Origin: an uncultured Acetatifactor sp.
GTDB lineage: Bacteria; Bacillota; Clostridia; Lachnospirales; Lachnospiraceae
Length of the DNA stretch: 64,000 nt
Assembly: GCA_944384205.1 (NCBI GenBank)
Contig: CALWSL010000003.1
Location: forward strand, 147,279 to 211,278
Direction of reading: 5' to 3'
The notes below the pieces were generated by a model. The model was not told the DNA's origin. It saw only the letters and a program-made list of their open reading frames with translations, and did no database searches. This document shows positions 50,787 to 60,100 of this stretch, piece by piece (the stretch's first letter is position 1; the number at the start of each line of letters is the position of its first letter). The translations under genes were made by a program, and so were the position numbers.

Positions 50787-52536
50787 ACGTAAGCGGATTA
50801 GTATTGCGGCAGGCGCTGCAATTCTGGTGCTGGGCGCGACATACACTGTTTTTATCGCCCCCAGACTGAATCAGGAACAATGGGTATATATCGAAAGTGA
50901 AGTGGAAAGAGGCGCTCTCACCGTGGGAGTGACGGAAAGCGGTTCTCTGGAATATGGAATTACTTCTATATTGTATGATTTGGATTTGACAGTCAGCGAC
51001 GGAGAGGAGGACGGCGAGGACACAGACGAAGAGGAGGAAACTGCCCAGAAGTATTTGAAGGTGGAAGAGGTCTATGTGGCGCCGGGACAGCGGGTGCAGG
51101 AGGGCGACGCCCTGATAAAGTTTACGGACGACAGTGTGGAAAGTGTCAGAAAGCTTTTGGAAAGCGCCCTTGTGGATGCCAGATCCTCCTACAATGAGGC
51201 GGAAAGCGAGTATGAACTGGCGGTTCTGGAAGCACAGACCGATTATGAGATAAAGGAAATTTCCGGTAAGTATGCCGGAGAGATATATAATGCGGCAAGC
51301 AGCGCTGTGGACGATGAGATTGCTTCCATGCAGATAGAGATTCAGATGCGTACTGCCAATATTGCTTCTCTGGAAGAAAAGGTGGCGGAAGCGACAGAGG
51401 ACTATAACGAAGCCTATGAGGTGTATGAAAGTGCAAAAGAAACCATGTCCTGCACCGATACGGGAAATGCTTCTAATTTTATGACGATACAGACGGAATA
51501 TCTGAATGCGCAGACGGCTTTCCGCAATGCGGAAACTGCTTTGAATCAGGCAAAGGAAAATCTGGAGGAGAATGCTTCACAGATTGCTTCTCTGGAATTA
51601 CAGGTGGCAGACGCCACAGCGAGACGAAGTATTGACAAGCTGGAGGTACAGGAGACATATCTGGAGAGCGTAATCAACGGAGAGAATGCACAGATTGCCT
51701 ACGATGCAAAGGTGGAGAGCCTGAAAGAAGATTTGCAGGAGGAAGAGGAAGAACTGGAAACGGTTGAAGAACAGTTGGAAGCCTTTGTGACCTTTGTGGG
51801 AGAAGACGGCATTCTTTATGCGGATGGAGAGGGCATTGTCACGGAAGTAGGCTATGAAGCAGGAGACAGTTTGGTAAATGCCGGTACGGTGGTGGCATAT
51901 GCGGAACCCGGAAATATGACGATTTCCGTGGATGTGACCCAGGAGGATATCGTTACTATGTCCGTGGACGACAGTGTGGAAATTCATTTCAGCGCATATC
52001 CGGATACCGTTTATGAAGGAACCATTCTTTCGATTAATACCACAGCTACTTCAAGAGAGTCCGCTACTATCAGCTACGAGGTCGTGATAGGCGTGGAAGG
52101 AGATACCGGGGCGCTTTACGGCGGAATGACGGCGGACGTCACTTTTGTGACGGAGGAAAAAGAGGATGTACTCTACATATCGAGAAGAGCAATCGTTGAG
52201 CAGAACGATAAGACCTATGTTTACGTGCAGACTGCCATGGGAGGCAGAGAATTGAAGGAAGTGCAGACAGGTATCAGTAACAGCACGAGCATTGAAATTG
52301 TTTCAGGTCTGGAGGAAGGCGATACCGTCTATATTGCCAGCAAGGTAAGCGACGAGGCGGCTGTGGAAGAAACGGCGGCGGAGGATGCGGATGGTACCGG
52401 AGAAACATCTGATTTTTCAGGAGAAATGCCGGATATGTCCGATTTTGAAGGGGAAATGCCAGATATGTCCGGTTTCGGAGGCGGAATGCCTGATATGGGA
52501 AACGGTAATGCGCCGGGAATGGAGGGAAGACCGTGA
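50776..52536 (+). CDS. Efflux adaptor 2 with methionine-rich C-terminal repeats
   Basis: The 586-residue adaptor starts at ATG 50776 (AAAGGAG six bases upstream), inside the end of adaptor 1. A signal anchor (about 5-25) is followed by an acidic insertion (GEEDGEDTDEEEET). Next come the lipoyl half VYVAPGQRVQEGDALIKF, a coiled coil with ATARR, and a second lipoyl half (ADGEGIVTEVGYEAGDSLV). The beta-barrel and membrane-proximal domain contain VLYISRRAIVEQNDKTYVYV. The C-terminal tail carries three 10-residue repeats with the core MPDM. Whether these methionines bind Cu(I) or similar metals is unknown. Confidence 0.87.
   Translation: MKNKRKRISIAAGAAILVLGATYTVFIAPRLNQEQWVYIESEVERGALTVGVTESGSLEYGITSILYDLDLTVSDGEEDGEDTDEEEETAQKYLKVEEVYVAPGQRVQEGDALIKFTDDSVESVRKLLESALVDARSSYNEAESEYELAVLEAQTDYEIKEISGKYAGEIYNAASSAVDDEIASMQIEIQMRTANIASLEEKVAEATEDYNEAYEVYESAKETMSCTDTGNASNFMTIQTEYLNAQTAFRNAETALNQAKENLEENASQIASLELQVADATARRSIDKLEVQETYLESVINGENAQIAYDAKVESLKEDLQEEEEELETVEEQLEAFVTFVGEDGILYADGEGIVTEVGYEAGDSLVNAGTVVAYAEPGNMTISVDVTQEDIVTMSVDDSVEIHFSAYPDTVYEGTILSINTTATSRESATISYEVVIGVEGDTGALYGGMTADVTFVTEEKEDVLYISRRAIVEQNDKTYVYVQTAMGGRELKEVQTGISNSTSIEIVSGLEEGDTVYIASKVSDEAAVEETAAEDADGTGETSDFSGEMPDMSDFEGEMPDMSGFGGGMPDMGNGNAPGMEGRP
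52417..52506 (+). repeat. Three in-frame 30-base repeats encoding MPDM motifs
   Basis: Units at 52417-52446, 52447-52476 and 52477-52506 each encode ten residues of the form (S/E/G)-G-(E/G)-M-P-D-M-(S/G)-x-(F/G). They form the tail of adaptor 2. Confidence 0.8.
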
Positions 52537-54224
52537 AAAAACTGACAAAAAAGGTCATAACGATTATAATCGCAGTACTGCTTGTGGTGGCGATTGGCAC
52601 GATAGCCGTCGTGAGCGGAGGTTCCGAAGAGGAAGTCACTTATCGGGAGACGGAGGTGGTTCGTGGCGATTTGGTAGTGGGAATCTCCGAGAGCGGTTCT
52701 GTGGATGTGGGGACGGTGGAGCAGGTTTTTGAACTGGATATGAGCGCCCTGCAGAGAGCTGAAACAGACAGCGGACAATCGGAAAGCGCTTCCGGTCAAG
52801 GAATGGGCGGCGGTGATATGCTCGGCGCTTCCGCAGGCGGCAGCGGCGGACTGGATATGTTCAGTCAGATATTCAGTATGGCGGGCTCAGGCAGCGGTTC
52901 CGGCAGCGGAACAATCGGAAATTTAACGGTTGCAGAGGTTTGTGTGTCCGTCGGGCAACAGGTGCAGGAGGGAGATATCCTGTATCTGCTGGAGGAAGAG
53001 TCGGTGGCAGAGCTTCAGGAGGAACTGCAGGGCAATGTGGAAAAAGCGGAAGCGGATTTGAACGCCGTATATGCGGATCAGACACTTTCCAAACAGACCG
53101 CGCAGTATACCTATGACAGCAGTGTGGCGTATGGAAGCTATGCTTCTACAGAATATAACACCACCGTCAATGAACTTCAAAATGCTGTGACAGAAGCGGA
53201 AAAAGCGTTGGAGACAGCCAGGAGCCTGTTAAGCTCCTACAGGGAACAGCTTGAACTGATCGAGGCGGACTATGCAGCGGCGTGTGAAGTGCTGGAAGGG
53301 TGCGAATGGAGCCGCGACAATACAGATAAGTGGACCAGCACCTACGATTACGTAACTTATTTCCAGATGGCTGAAACCGCTCAGAGCAATGTAGATTCTC
53401 TGGAACAGAAGAAAGAACAGCTGGAACAAAATGTGGAACAGGCGGAGCAGAACGTGACGACATGCACCAGGCAGTTAAACACTGCCAAAAGAAATCTGGA
53501 GTCCGGCAAGCTGGATGCTCAGGAGACCTTATCCCTGCGTCAGCTTGCATACGATACGGCACAGGAGACTTATGATATCGCGATTGGATATTTGGAGGAC
53601 AGCGCAGCAGAGCAGGAGCAGACCTATGCCGATGCAAAGGAAAAATGGGAGGAATTCGGCTCTCATATTGACGGAAACGCAGTAAAGGCAAATTATAACG
53701 GCGTTATCACAGAGGTAAGTTTAGAGGAAGGCGACACCATTCAGACCAACGATGTGCTTGTCACTTTGTATGATATGGATGAGGTAAGCATGACGGTAAG
53801 TGTGGATGAGGAAGATATAAGCGATATTGCGGTGGGAAGTGCGGCGAATGTAAGCTTTACCGCATATCCGGATGATATCTTTGAAGCAGCCGTTACGGAG
53901 ATTTCCGATGCAGAGACAGACGGAAACGGTAACATCACTTATGAAGTGACAATTACCCTTCAGGGCGATGTGTCTGGACTTTATCAGGGAATGACGGGAG
54001 AAATTACTTTTATTACGAAGGAATCAAAAGAGGTGCTTTATGTTTCTAACCGTGCCATTATCCGGGAGGGAACAACATCCTATGTCAAGATAAAGGATGA
54101 AAACGGAAAAGTTCGCCAGCAGGAGGTTACGACAGGATTTTCCGACGGCATTAATGTAGAAATAGTGGAAGGACTTTCAGAAGGGGACGTGGTTCTCATT
54201 GAAAGTAAGGTGAGTGAATCTTGA
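52533..54224 (+). CDS. Efflux adaptor 3 with glycine-rich insertion
   Basis: This third adaptor in a row has 563 residues. It starts at GTG 52533, overlapping the previous stop as GTGA, with GGAGGGAAG upstream. After a signal anchor (about 8-28) and the first beta-strands, a Gly/Ser/Met-rich insertion (about 88-130, with GQGMGGGDML and GSGSGSGSG) precedes the lipoyl half VCVSVGQQVQEGDILYLLEE. A coiled coil (about 165-370) leads to the second lipoyl half and the beta-barrel/membrane-proximal domain ending in VLIESKVSES. It overlaps the permease start by 4 bases. Confidence 0.87.
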   Translation: MKKLTKKVITIIIAVLLVVAIGTIAVVSGGSEEEVTYRETEVVRGDLVVGISESGSVDVGTVEQVFELDMSALQRAETDSGQSESASGQGMGGGDMLGASAGGSGGLDMFSQIFSMAGSGSGSGSGTIGNLTVAEVCVSVGQQVQEGDILYLLEEESVAELQEELQGNVEKAEADLNAVYADQTLSKQTAQYTYDSSVAYGSYASTEYNTTVNELQNAVTEAEKALETARSLLSSYREQLELIEADYAAACEVLEGCEWSRDNTDKWTSTYDYVTYFQMAETAQSNVDSLEQKKEQLEQNVEQAEQNVTTCTRQLNTAKRNLESGKLDAQETLSLRQLAYDTAQETYDIAIGYLEDSAAEQEQTYADAKEKWEEFGSHIDGNAVKANYNGVITEVSLEEGDTIQTNDVLVTLYDMDEVSMTVSVDEEDISDIAVGSAANVSFTAYPDDIFEAAVTEISDAETDGNGNITYEVTITLQGDVSGLYQGMTGEITFITKESKEVLYVSNRAIIREGTTSYVKIKDENGKVRQQEVTTGFSDGINVEIVEGLSEGDVVLIESKVSES

Positions 54225-55585
54225 GACTATCCGAAATTTTAAGACTGGTTTATCTGAATCTGATACAGAATAAATTTAAAGTAATACTGACATCAATCGG
54301 AATTGTAGTCGGTTCCGCCACTATCATGATGGTTATTGCCATCGGAACCGGCGGCAGGGAAGAGGTTGCCGAACAGTTCAAAAATCTGAATGCGGGAGCG
54401 ATTGATATTACCTATGAAAATGCAGCCTCTTTTTCCGGCATGTTTGTAGCGGGAGATTCCGGCGGGGGTTCCTCTTCGGTTACGGCAGCCTTCAATGAAA
54501 TGCCCTCCGGCGGTGGCGGATACGGCGGCGGAAGAGGTATGGGCGGTGATTTCGGCGGTTTTTCTTTTTTCGGCAGCGGACAGAGCGGCGCTGACGACAG
54601 AATCAATCAGGAGGATGTAACGCTGACAACGGACGATATGGAGGATTTGCAGGTATTTGTACCCGGAGTGTCCGATGTGACGATATCCTATTCTGCCAAT
54701 GCCTCTGTGGAAGGCGGCACCATGGAAGCGGCGTCCTACTATACGATTGCCGGAGTACAGAGCAATTATGCGGAAATGAGCAATCTGGAGCTGGCAATCG
54801 GCGACTTTCTGACAGATGAGGAAAATGAAAGCAAGGAAAAGGTATGCGTGCTGGGTATGACCGCAGCGAAAGCCATCTTTGGAAGCGCCTATGACGCTTA
54901 TGACAGTGTGCTGTACATAGATGACAGACCCTATGTTGTGACAGGCGTCTTAAGCGAGATGGGAACGGTGGCGTCCGGTATCAGTCCCGATACGGCGATT
55001 TTCATTCCTTATGAAACGGGAATTAAATATATTACCGGGGATTCCATCAGTCCGACAATTACCGTGATAGCGGAGGACGTAAATTTGGTGGATCAGGTTA
55101 TTGCCAATGTGGAGACGGTTCTTGCAGACAGCTATCCCAATACGGAATTTACCGTTTCGGATGCAGGAAGCAAGATGGAGGCGGCGTCCGCCTCCAATGA
55201 AACGCTGACATTATTACTGATTGCTATGGCGATTATCGTATTTATTGTAGGCGGTATCGGTATTATGAACGTACTTTTTGTATCGGTGAAGGAACATACC
55301 AATGAAATCGGTATTCTGAAAGCGATTGGCTGTTCGCGAAGAGATATTTTGCTGGAATTTTTGCTGGAAGCAAGCTGTATCAGTCTCATTGGCGCCGTTA
55401 TCGGCGTGCTGCTTGCTCTGGGAATTACACCGTTGGTAGAACTCTTTTCCGTAAGAGTATCCCTTTCGGTAATCGGCGCCGTTTTATCGTTGCTGTTCGG
55501 AGTGATTACGGGCAGCGTATTCGGATTTTATCCGGCATATAAAGCGTCGCGTCTGATTCCGGTAGTAGCGCTGAATCAGGAATAA
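54221..55585 (+). CDS. MacB/FtsX-type ABC permease
   Basis: The 454-residue permease starts at TTG 54221, overlapping the previous stop as TTGA. The first helix is NKFKVILTSIGIVVGSATIMMVIAIGTGG. The extracellular core contains a glycine-rich stretch (GGGGYGGGRGMGGDFGG, about 90-106) similar in composition to the adaptor insertions. Three C-terminal helices include IVFIVGGIGIMNVLFVSVKEHTNEIG, the FtsX hallmark, and the end is KASRLIPVVALNQE. It works with the ATPase two genes downstream. Confidence 0.93.
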   Translation: MRLSEILRLVYLNLIQNKFKVILTSIGIVVGSATIMMVIAIGTGGREEVAEQFKNLNAGAIDITYENAASFSGMFVAGDSGGGSSSVTAAFNEMPSGGGGYGGGRGMGGDFGGFSFFGSGQSGADDRINQEDVTLTTDDMEDLQVFVPGVSDVTISYSANASVEGGTMEAASYYTIAGVQSNYAEMSNLELAIGDFLTDEENESKEKVCVLGMTAAKAIFGSAYDAYDSVLYIDDRPYVVTGVLSEMGTVASGISPDTAIFIPYETGIKYITGDSISPTITVIAEDVNLVDQVIANVETVLADSYPNTEFTVSDAGSKMEAASASNETLTLLLIAMAIIVFIVGGIGIMNVLFVSVKEHTNEIGILKAIGCSRRDILLEFLLEASCISLIGAVIGVLLALGITPLVELFSVRVSLSVIGAVLSLLFGVITGSVFGFYPAYKASRLIPVVALNQE

Positions 55586-55612
55586 AAGTATGTGGTCGAA
55601 TAGGAGAGCAAA

Positions 55613-56239
55613 ATGGACGAGAAATTTATGGTGATGGAGCAGGAACGCCTTTCCAAAGAGAGAAAGAGAAAGAAAAACCGTAAAAAATTTGGCGTCGGGG
55701 CGGCTGTCTGCCTTGCGGCGGTAATCGGAGGCATCTGGTATCTCGGATGGGGGAGTTATCCGGGCGACGGAGAGGAAAACACTGTAAAGATTACAGCCGA
55801 TGCGGGTCAGGAAATTATTTATGCTTCGCTTAGCGATGTGAAAGGAAATGAAATTACTTATGTGGTGGCTCAGGAGGCGCAGACTGCGGAAGAAGAAATA
55901 TCACAGGAGAAGCCGGACGGCGAGATGCCGCAGATGGAAGGCGGAGAGCTGCTCCGGGACGGTGAACGTTTCGGGATGGGCGATATGTCCGGTTTCATGA
56001 ATCAAAATTCCCGAAACAGGGAGATGACTGATTCAACAGACAGCTTTACTTATAATAATGTGACATATGAGCTGACGGACGAGGCTGTGACAACAATAAT
56101 ACCTGTGGGCACCGATGTGACAACGAAGCTGGGAACCGTGACTACCTTTTCCAGACTGGCGGCAGGTGACAAGGTTGCGTTGGTTGCGGAGGAACAGGAT
56201 GGCAAGCAGATTATCGTGGCTGTTTACATTATTGATTAG
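55613..56239 (+). CDS. Membrane-anchored small protein of the efflux operon, unknown
   Basis: The 208-residue product has a charged N-terminus (RKRKKNRKK), one membrane helix (about 25-46, FGVGAAVCLAAVIGGIWYLGWG) and an extracellular region. It contains a Met/Gly-rich segment (GEMPQMEGG, then RFGMGDMSGFMNQ) like the tails of the adaptors. A C-terminal beta-domain has FTYNNVTYELTDEA and ends GKQIIVAVYIID. I recognise no family. Its place between permease and ATPase implies a role in the same transporter, perhaps as an accessory sensor or substrate-binding piece. Confidence 0.75.
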   Translation: MDEKFMVMEQERLSKERKRKKNRKKFGVGAAVCLAAVIGGIWYLGWGSYPGDGEENTVKITADAGQEIIYASLSDVKGNEITYVVAQEAQTAEEEISQEKPDGEMPQMEGGELLRDGERFGMGDMSGFMNQNSRNREMTDSTDSFTYNNVTYELTDEAVTTIIPVGTDVTTKLGTVTTFSRLAAGDKVALVAEEQDGKQIIVAVYIID

Positions 56240-56260
56240 AGTAGGAAGAGGACAGATACC

Positions 56261-56923
56261 ATGATTACAATGAAAAACATCAACAAAGGTTACATGTTAG
56301 GGGAAGAGAAGCTTCCTATATTAAAGAATATTGACTTTCATGTAGAACGGGGTGAGTATGTAGCCATTCTGGGACCGTCCGGTTCCGGCAAGACAACGCT
56401 TATGAATATCATCGGCTGTATGGACGTGATGGACAGCGGGGAATATTATCTGGACGGAATGGCGATTCATGATACGAGCGAGGATAGGCTGACCGATGTG
56501 CGGAATAATAAAATAGGGTTTATTTTTCAGAATTATCAGCTGATTCCCACCTATAATGTAATGCAGAATATTATTATGCCCCTGCTGATGCGGGGAATGA
56601 ATCATAAGGAGGCGGAGGAACAGTGCAGCGAGACAATCCGGCTGCTGGGACTGGATCACCGAATCGGACACCGTCCCAGTGAATTATCAGGTGGACAGAA
56701 ACAGCGTGTTTCCATAGCAAGGGCGCTGGTGGGGAAACCGGCAATTCTGCTGGCGGATGAGCCCACGGGTGCGCTGGACCAAAGCTCCGGCAAGGATGTG
56801 TTAAAGCTGTTTCAGGAGTTAAACGAAATGGGTAATACTATCGTTATGATTACCCATGATTTGAATGTGGCACAGTCAGCGAAGCGCATTGTGCGCATTG
56901 TTGACGGACAGTTATTTGAATAA
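56261..56923 (+). CDS. LolD/MacB-type ABC ATPase
   Basis: This 220-residue ATPase completes the operon. Walker A is GPSGSGKTT, the signature LSGGQKQRVSIARAL, Walker B ILLADEPTGALD and the H-loop MITHD. The sequence is closely related to the ATPase at 9846-10586, so the two efflux operons in this window are paralogous systems. It pairs with the FtsX-type permease at 54221. The gene is followed immediately by a strong terminator. Confidence 0.95.
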   Translation: MITMKNINKGYMLGEEKLPILKNIDFHVERGEYVAILGPSGSGKTTLMNIIGCMDVMDSGEYYLDGMAIHDTSEDRLTDVRNNKIGFIFQNYQLIPTYNVMQNIIMPLLMRGMNHKEAEEQCSETIRLLGLDHRIGHRPSELSGGQKQRVSIARALVGKPAILLADEPTGALDQSSGKDVLKLFQELNEMGNTIVMITHDLNVAQSAKRIVRIVDGQLFE

Positions 56924-56931
56924 AGTAAACG

Positions 56932-56974
56932 AAACAAACACTTATGTCTGATTTTCGCAGGTGTTTGTTTTTTT
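56932..56974 (+). terminator. Terminator of the three-adaptor efflux operon
   Basis: AAACAAACAC (56932-56941) pairs with GTGTTTGTTT (56961-56970), and further T follow. Confidence 0.88.
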
Positions 56975-57020
56975 GTATAGAAATCTTTTAAGAAACTGCC
57001 TGCTGGTGAAGAGGTTTTCT

Positions 57021-57112
57021 AAAAACGTTTTTGAAAAAATGCACTAAAATAAAAAAACAATACTTATATTTTTGTTCGGTTTGTTCTATCATTTTCTTAT
57101 CATAACGTTTTT
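57021..57112. promoter_or_regulatory. LacI/CcpA-like palindromes before the GH16 gene
   Basis: AAAAACGTTTTT (57021-57032) is a perfect 12-base palindrome with a central CG. A second AACGTT core with A/T flanks lies at 57104-57109. Both precede the glucanase start at 57157. Repression by a sugar-responsive LacI-family regulator is plausible but not shown. No convincing -35/-10 pair was identified. Confidence 0.4.
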
Positions 57113-57156
57113 ATTATAAAAGTATGTATCAAATGTGCTAAATGAGGAGGTATATT

Positions 57157-60100
57157 ATGGCAAAGAAGCGTAAGGCTTGGTTGAAACGGCTATTGGGTGT
57201 AACACTTGCTGCGGCGCTCATTGTACAGCCAATGCCCACACAACTTGGTTCTGTCAGTGTAGTACATGCAGAAGAAGCAGAAATGACGGAACTGATTACG
57301 AACGGTGACTTTTCGGATATCGCGACGGACGGCAGCAGCGCGACAAACTGGGAGCTTCGTGCAGAGGGAACTACTACGGCAAAATTTGAGAGTGGAAAAG
57401 CTGTCTTTGAGATTCAGACAATGGGAGATGACTGGGCGAATTATCTGAAATATACGCCGGGTATTGATTTGGTAAGCGGACAGGAGTACGCTATTTCCTT
57501 TACGGTAAAATCTTCTGTTGCTCGTACCGTTCAGTTCGGTTTTGACGGAGGAAGAATAGGGATAACGACGCAGGCGTTGAATGCCGGGGAAGAAACACAG
57601 GTAAGCTATACCTTCACTGCTTCCCAGGACTATGCCGCAAATCCGTATATGTTTTATCTGGGAAATATTACCGGTGCAGATAATCCTACAGAAGCGCATA
57701 CGATTGAGATTTCCAATGTCAGCATCAAGACGTCAGGAAGTACGGGCAGCGGAAGCCAGGGCGGAGAAGAGACTCCTGCCGTTGTAAAACCTGCAGCACC
57801 TGTGGGCTTGGTAGCTGATTATTGGACAAACAGTGATGAAAACAATGGAAAAATCTGGGTTTCCTGGAGCGCGGATATTGGAGCCGGAGGAGCTCCTGAC
57901 AGTTGGACGATTTCCATTGATGGAAAAACAGTTGGAACAGTAACGACTGCGGCTGCTTGTTTCTTTGATAATACATATGCAGAAGGAACACACACTGTTA
58001 CCTTGAAAGCAACCAATACGGCAGGAAGCAGTACGGCGACAACCACCTTTACCCTTACGGAAGAACAGGCAGGCGGAACCGATGCACCGGGCAGCGACTA
58101 TGTTGCGCCTGTAGAGGGCAATCTTCTGACAAACGGTAACTTTGAAGAGGCGGACGGAGCGGGCTGGAGCATATATTCCACCACGAATCTGGATGTTTCC
58201 TTTGAGGCATATAAAGCCGTGCTTGCTATTAAAGCGGATGCGGCAGACTATTTCCATGCTCTTTACCAGCAGGTAAGCGTGGAAGCCGGTGCAACCTACA
58301 AAGTAAGCTTTGATGTGGAATCCACAGTGGCACGTTCTGTTGCTGCGGGGTTTGATCCGTCCCGCGACCATACAGAAGAAATTAAAGCGAATACCAAAAC
58401 GACAGTTTCTTATGAAGTGACGCCGAATGTAACGGGCACTACAAGCTTTTTCCTTTACATGGGAACAGGCGATAATTCCGGCATTGGCGCTCATACAGTA
58501 ACCATCAGCAACGTAAGTATCGTGAAAATAGCAGATGCTCCTTCCGGCGGCGGAGAAACCGGAGGTGAGACCGGCGATACCGGTGAAGCAGATACGGAGG
58601 ACGGCGACTATGTTGCACCTGTAGAGGGAAACCTTCTGACAAACGGTAACTTTGAGAATAAAAATGAAGGCTGGTCCGATTTCAGAGATGCTGCCAATGT
58701 TTATTATAATCAATATCGGACTGTATTTGAGATAAACGGTGAAGCAGCAGACTGGGGACAGAGTTTATATCAGGAAATTCAGTTGGAAGCCGGTTTAAAT
58801 TATCGAGTAACCTTTTATGTTGAAACATCGGTTGCAAGAACTGTTACGGTGGATATGAACGACAGGAACCCGCGTCAGTTTACTTCTGATGTGATTCCGG
58901 CAGGTGAAAAGACAAAAGTAACCTTCGATACAACAAATGTAAATGACGGAACAAACAAATTTTTCATTTACTTAGGTGGTGTTACAGGTTTAGGCAAGCA
59001 TAAGGTAGTAATCAGCGATGTAAGCGTTGTGGAGATTCCTTTAGAACTTCCCAACGATGAGAATGACGAGCCTTATACCGCAATCACCAGCATTGGCGAT
59101 TTAAACGCTGATGATGCAATCGCACTGCAGGACGGTAACTTTACCAATGGGCTGGGCAAATGGGAAACCTGGTGCGAAAACTGGATGCAGCAGTATAACG
59201 TGGTGCAGTATACGCCGATAGAAAATGGTATGCAGGTTTACATTACCAATGTCGGTGACGGAGAGGGTAATAAGCCCTATGATGTTCAGTTAAATCAGTA
59301 CATTGATTTAAAGTCAGGTTTGGAATATACCCTTTCCTTTGATGTAACCACAGAAAAAGCAAGAGCAATCAATGTGGTAATCAATGAGCTTGGAACCGGA
59401 GAATTTGTAAAAACCATCGGTCTGCAGAAAAATGAGACCAGACATGTTGTATTCCGAATCCCTGTGCAGTCGGAGGACGCCATGAACAAGCTGTTCTCCA
59501 TTCAGATGGGTAAAGTAACAGGAGATGTACTGGGGAACACCCTGACCTTTTCCAATATGAAGCTTGAAGTGAACGGCTATGAAGATTTGGCGGTCCTTAT
59601 CGATGACGGTGAATTTACGGAAGGTTTGGGCAGCTTTACGACAAATCATGCAGGAACTACCTCTTTTACTACCGATGGAAAGAGCGTTCAGGCTGATATT
59701 ACAACAGCTACAAATGCAGGCGATGATACGCTTACCAGAGGCGGACTTAATTTGGAAGCAGGCGTCACCTACGCGGTAAGCTTTGTTGCAGGTGCGGTTT
59801 CCGGAGACAGAACCATTACCGTACAGCTTCCGGATGGAACAAGCAGAGAAGTTGCGTTGACAGATGATGCGGCAGTGAAAACGATTGACTTTACTCCCGC
59901 AGCGAACGTTACAAACGGAAGTCTGGTATTCCAACTGGGCGGTGAAGCAGATACTATCTGTCTTGATACGGTTCGTCTGGACGTGAAAGGATTTGCGGAG
60001 GCGAAAGGATTAAATATTGCAAAACATGATATTACAAGACTTACCAAGAATGCCGCTCCTGTTATCAGTGAGCATGTGAATGCTGTTGCAGGCAATGCCA

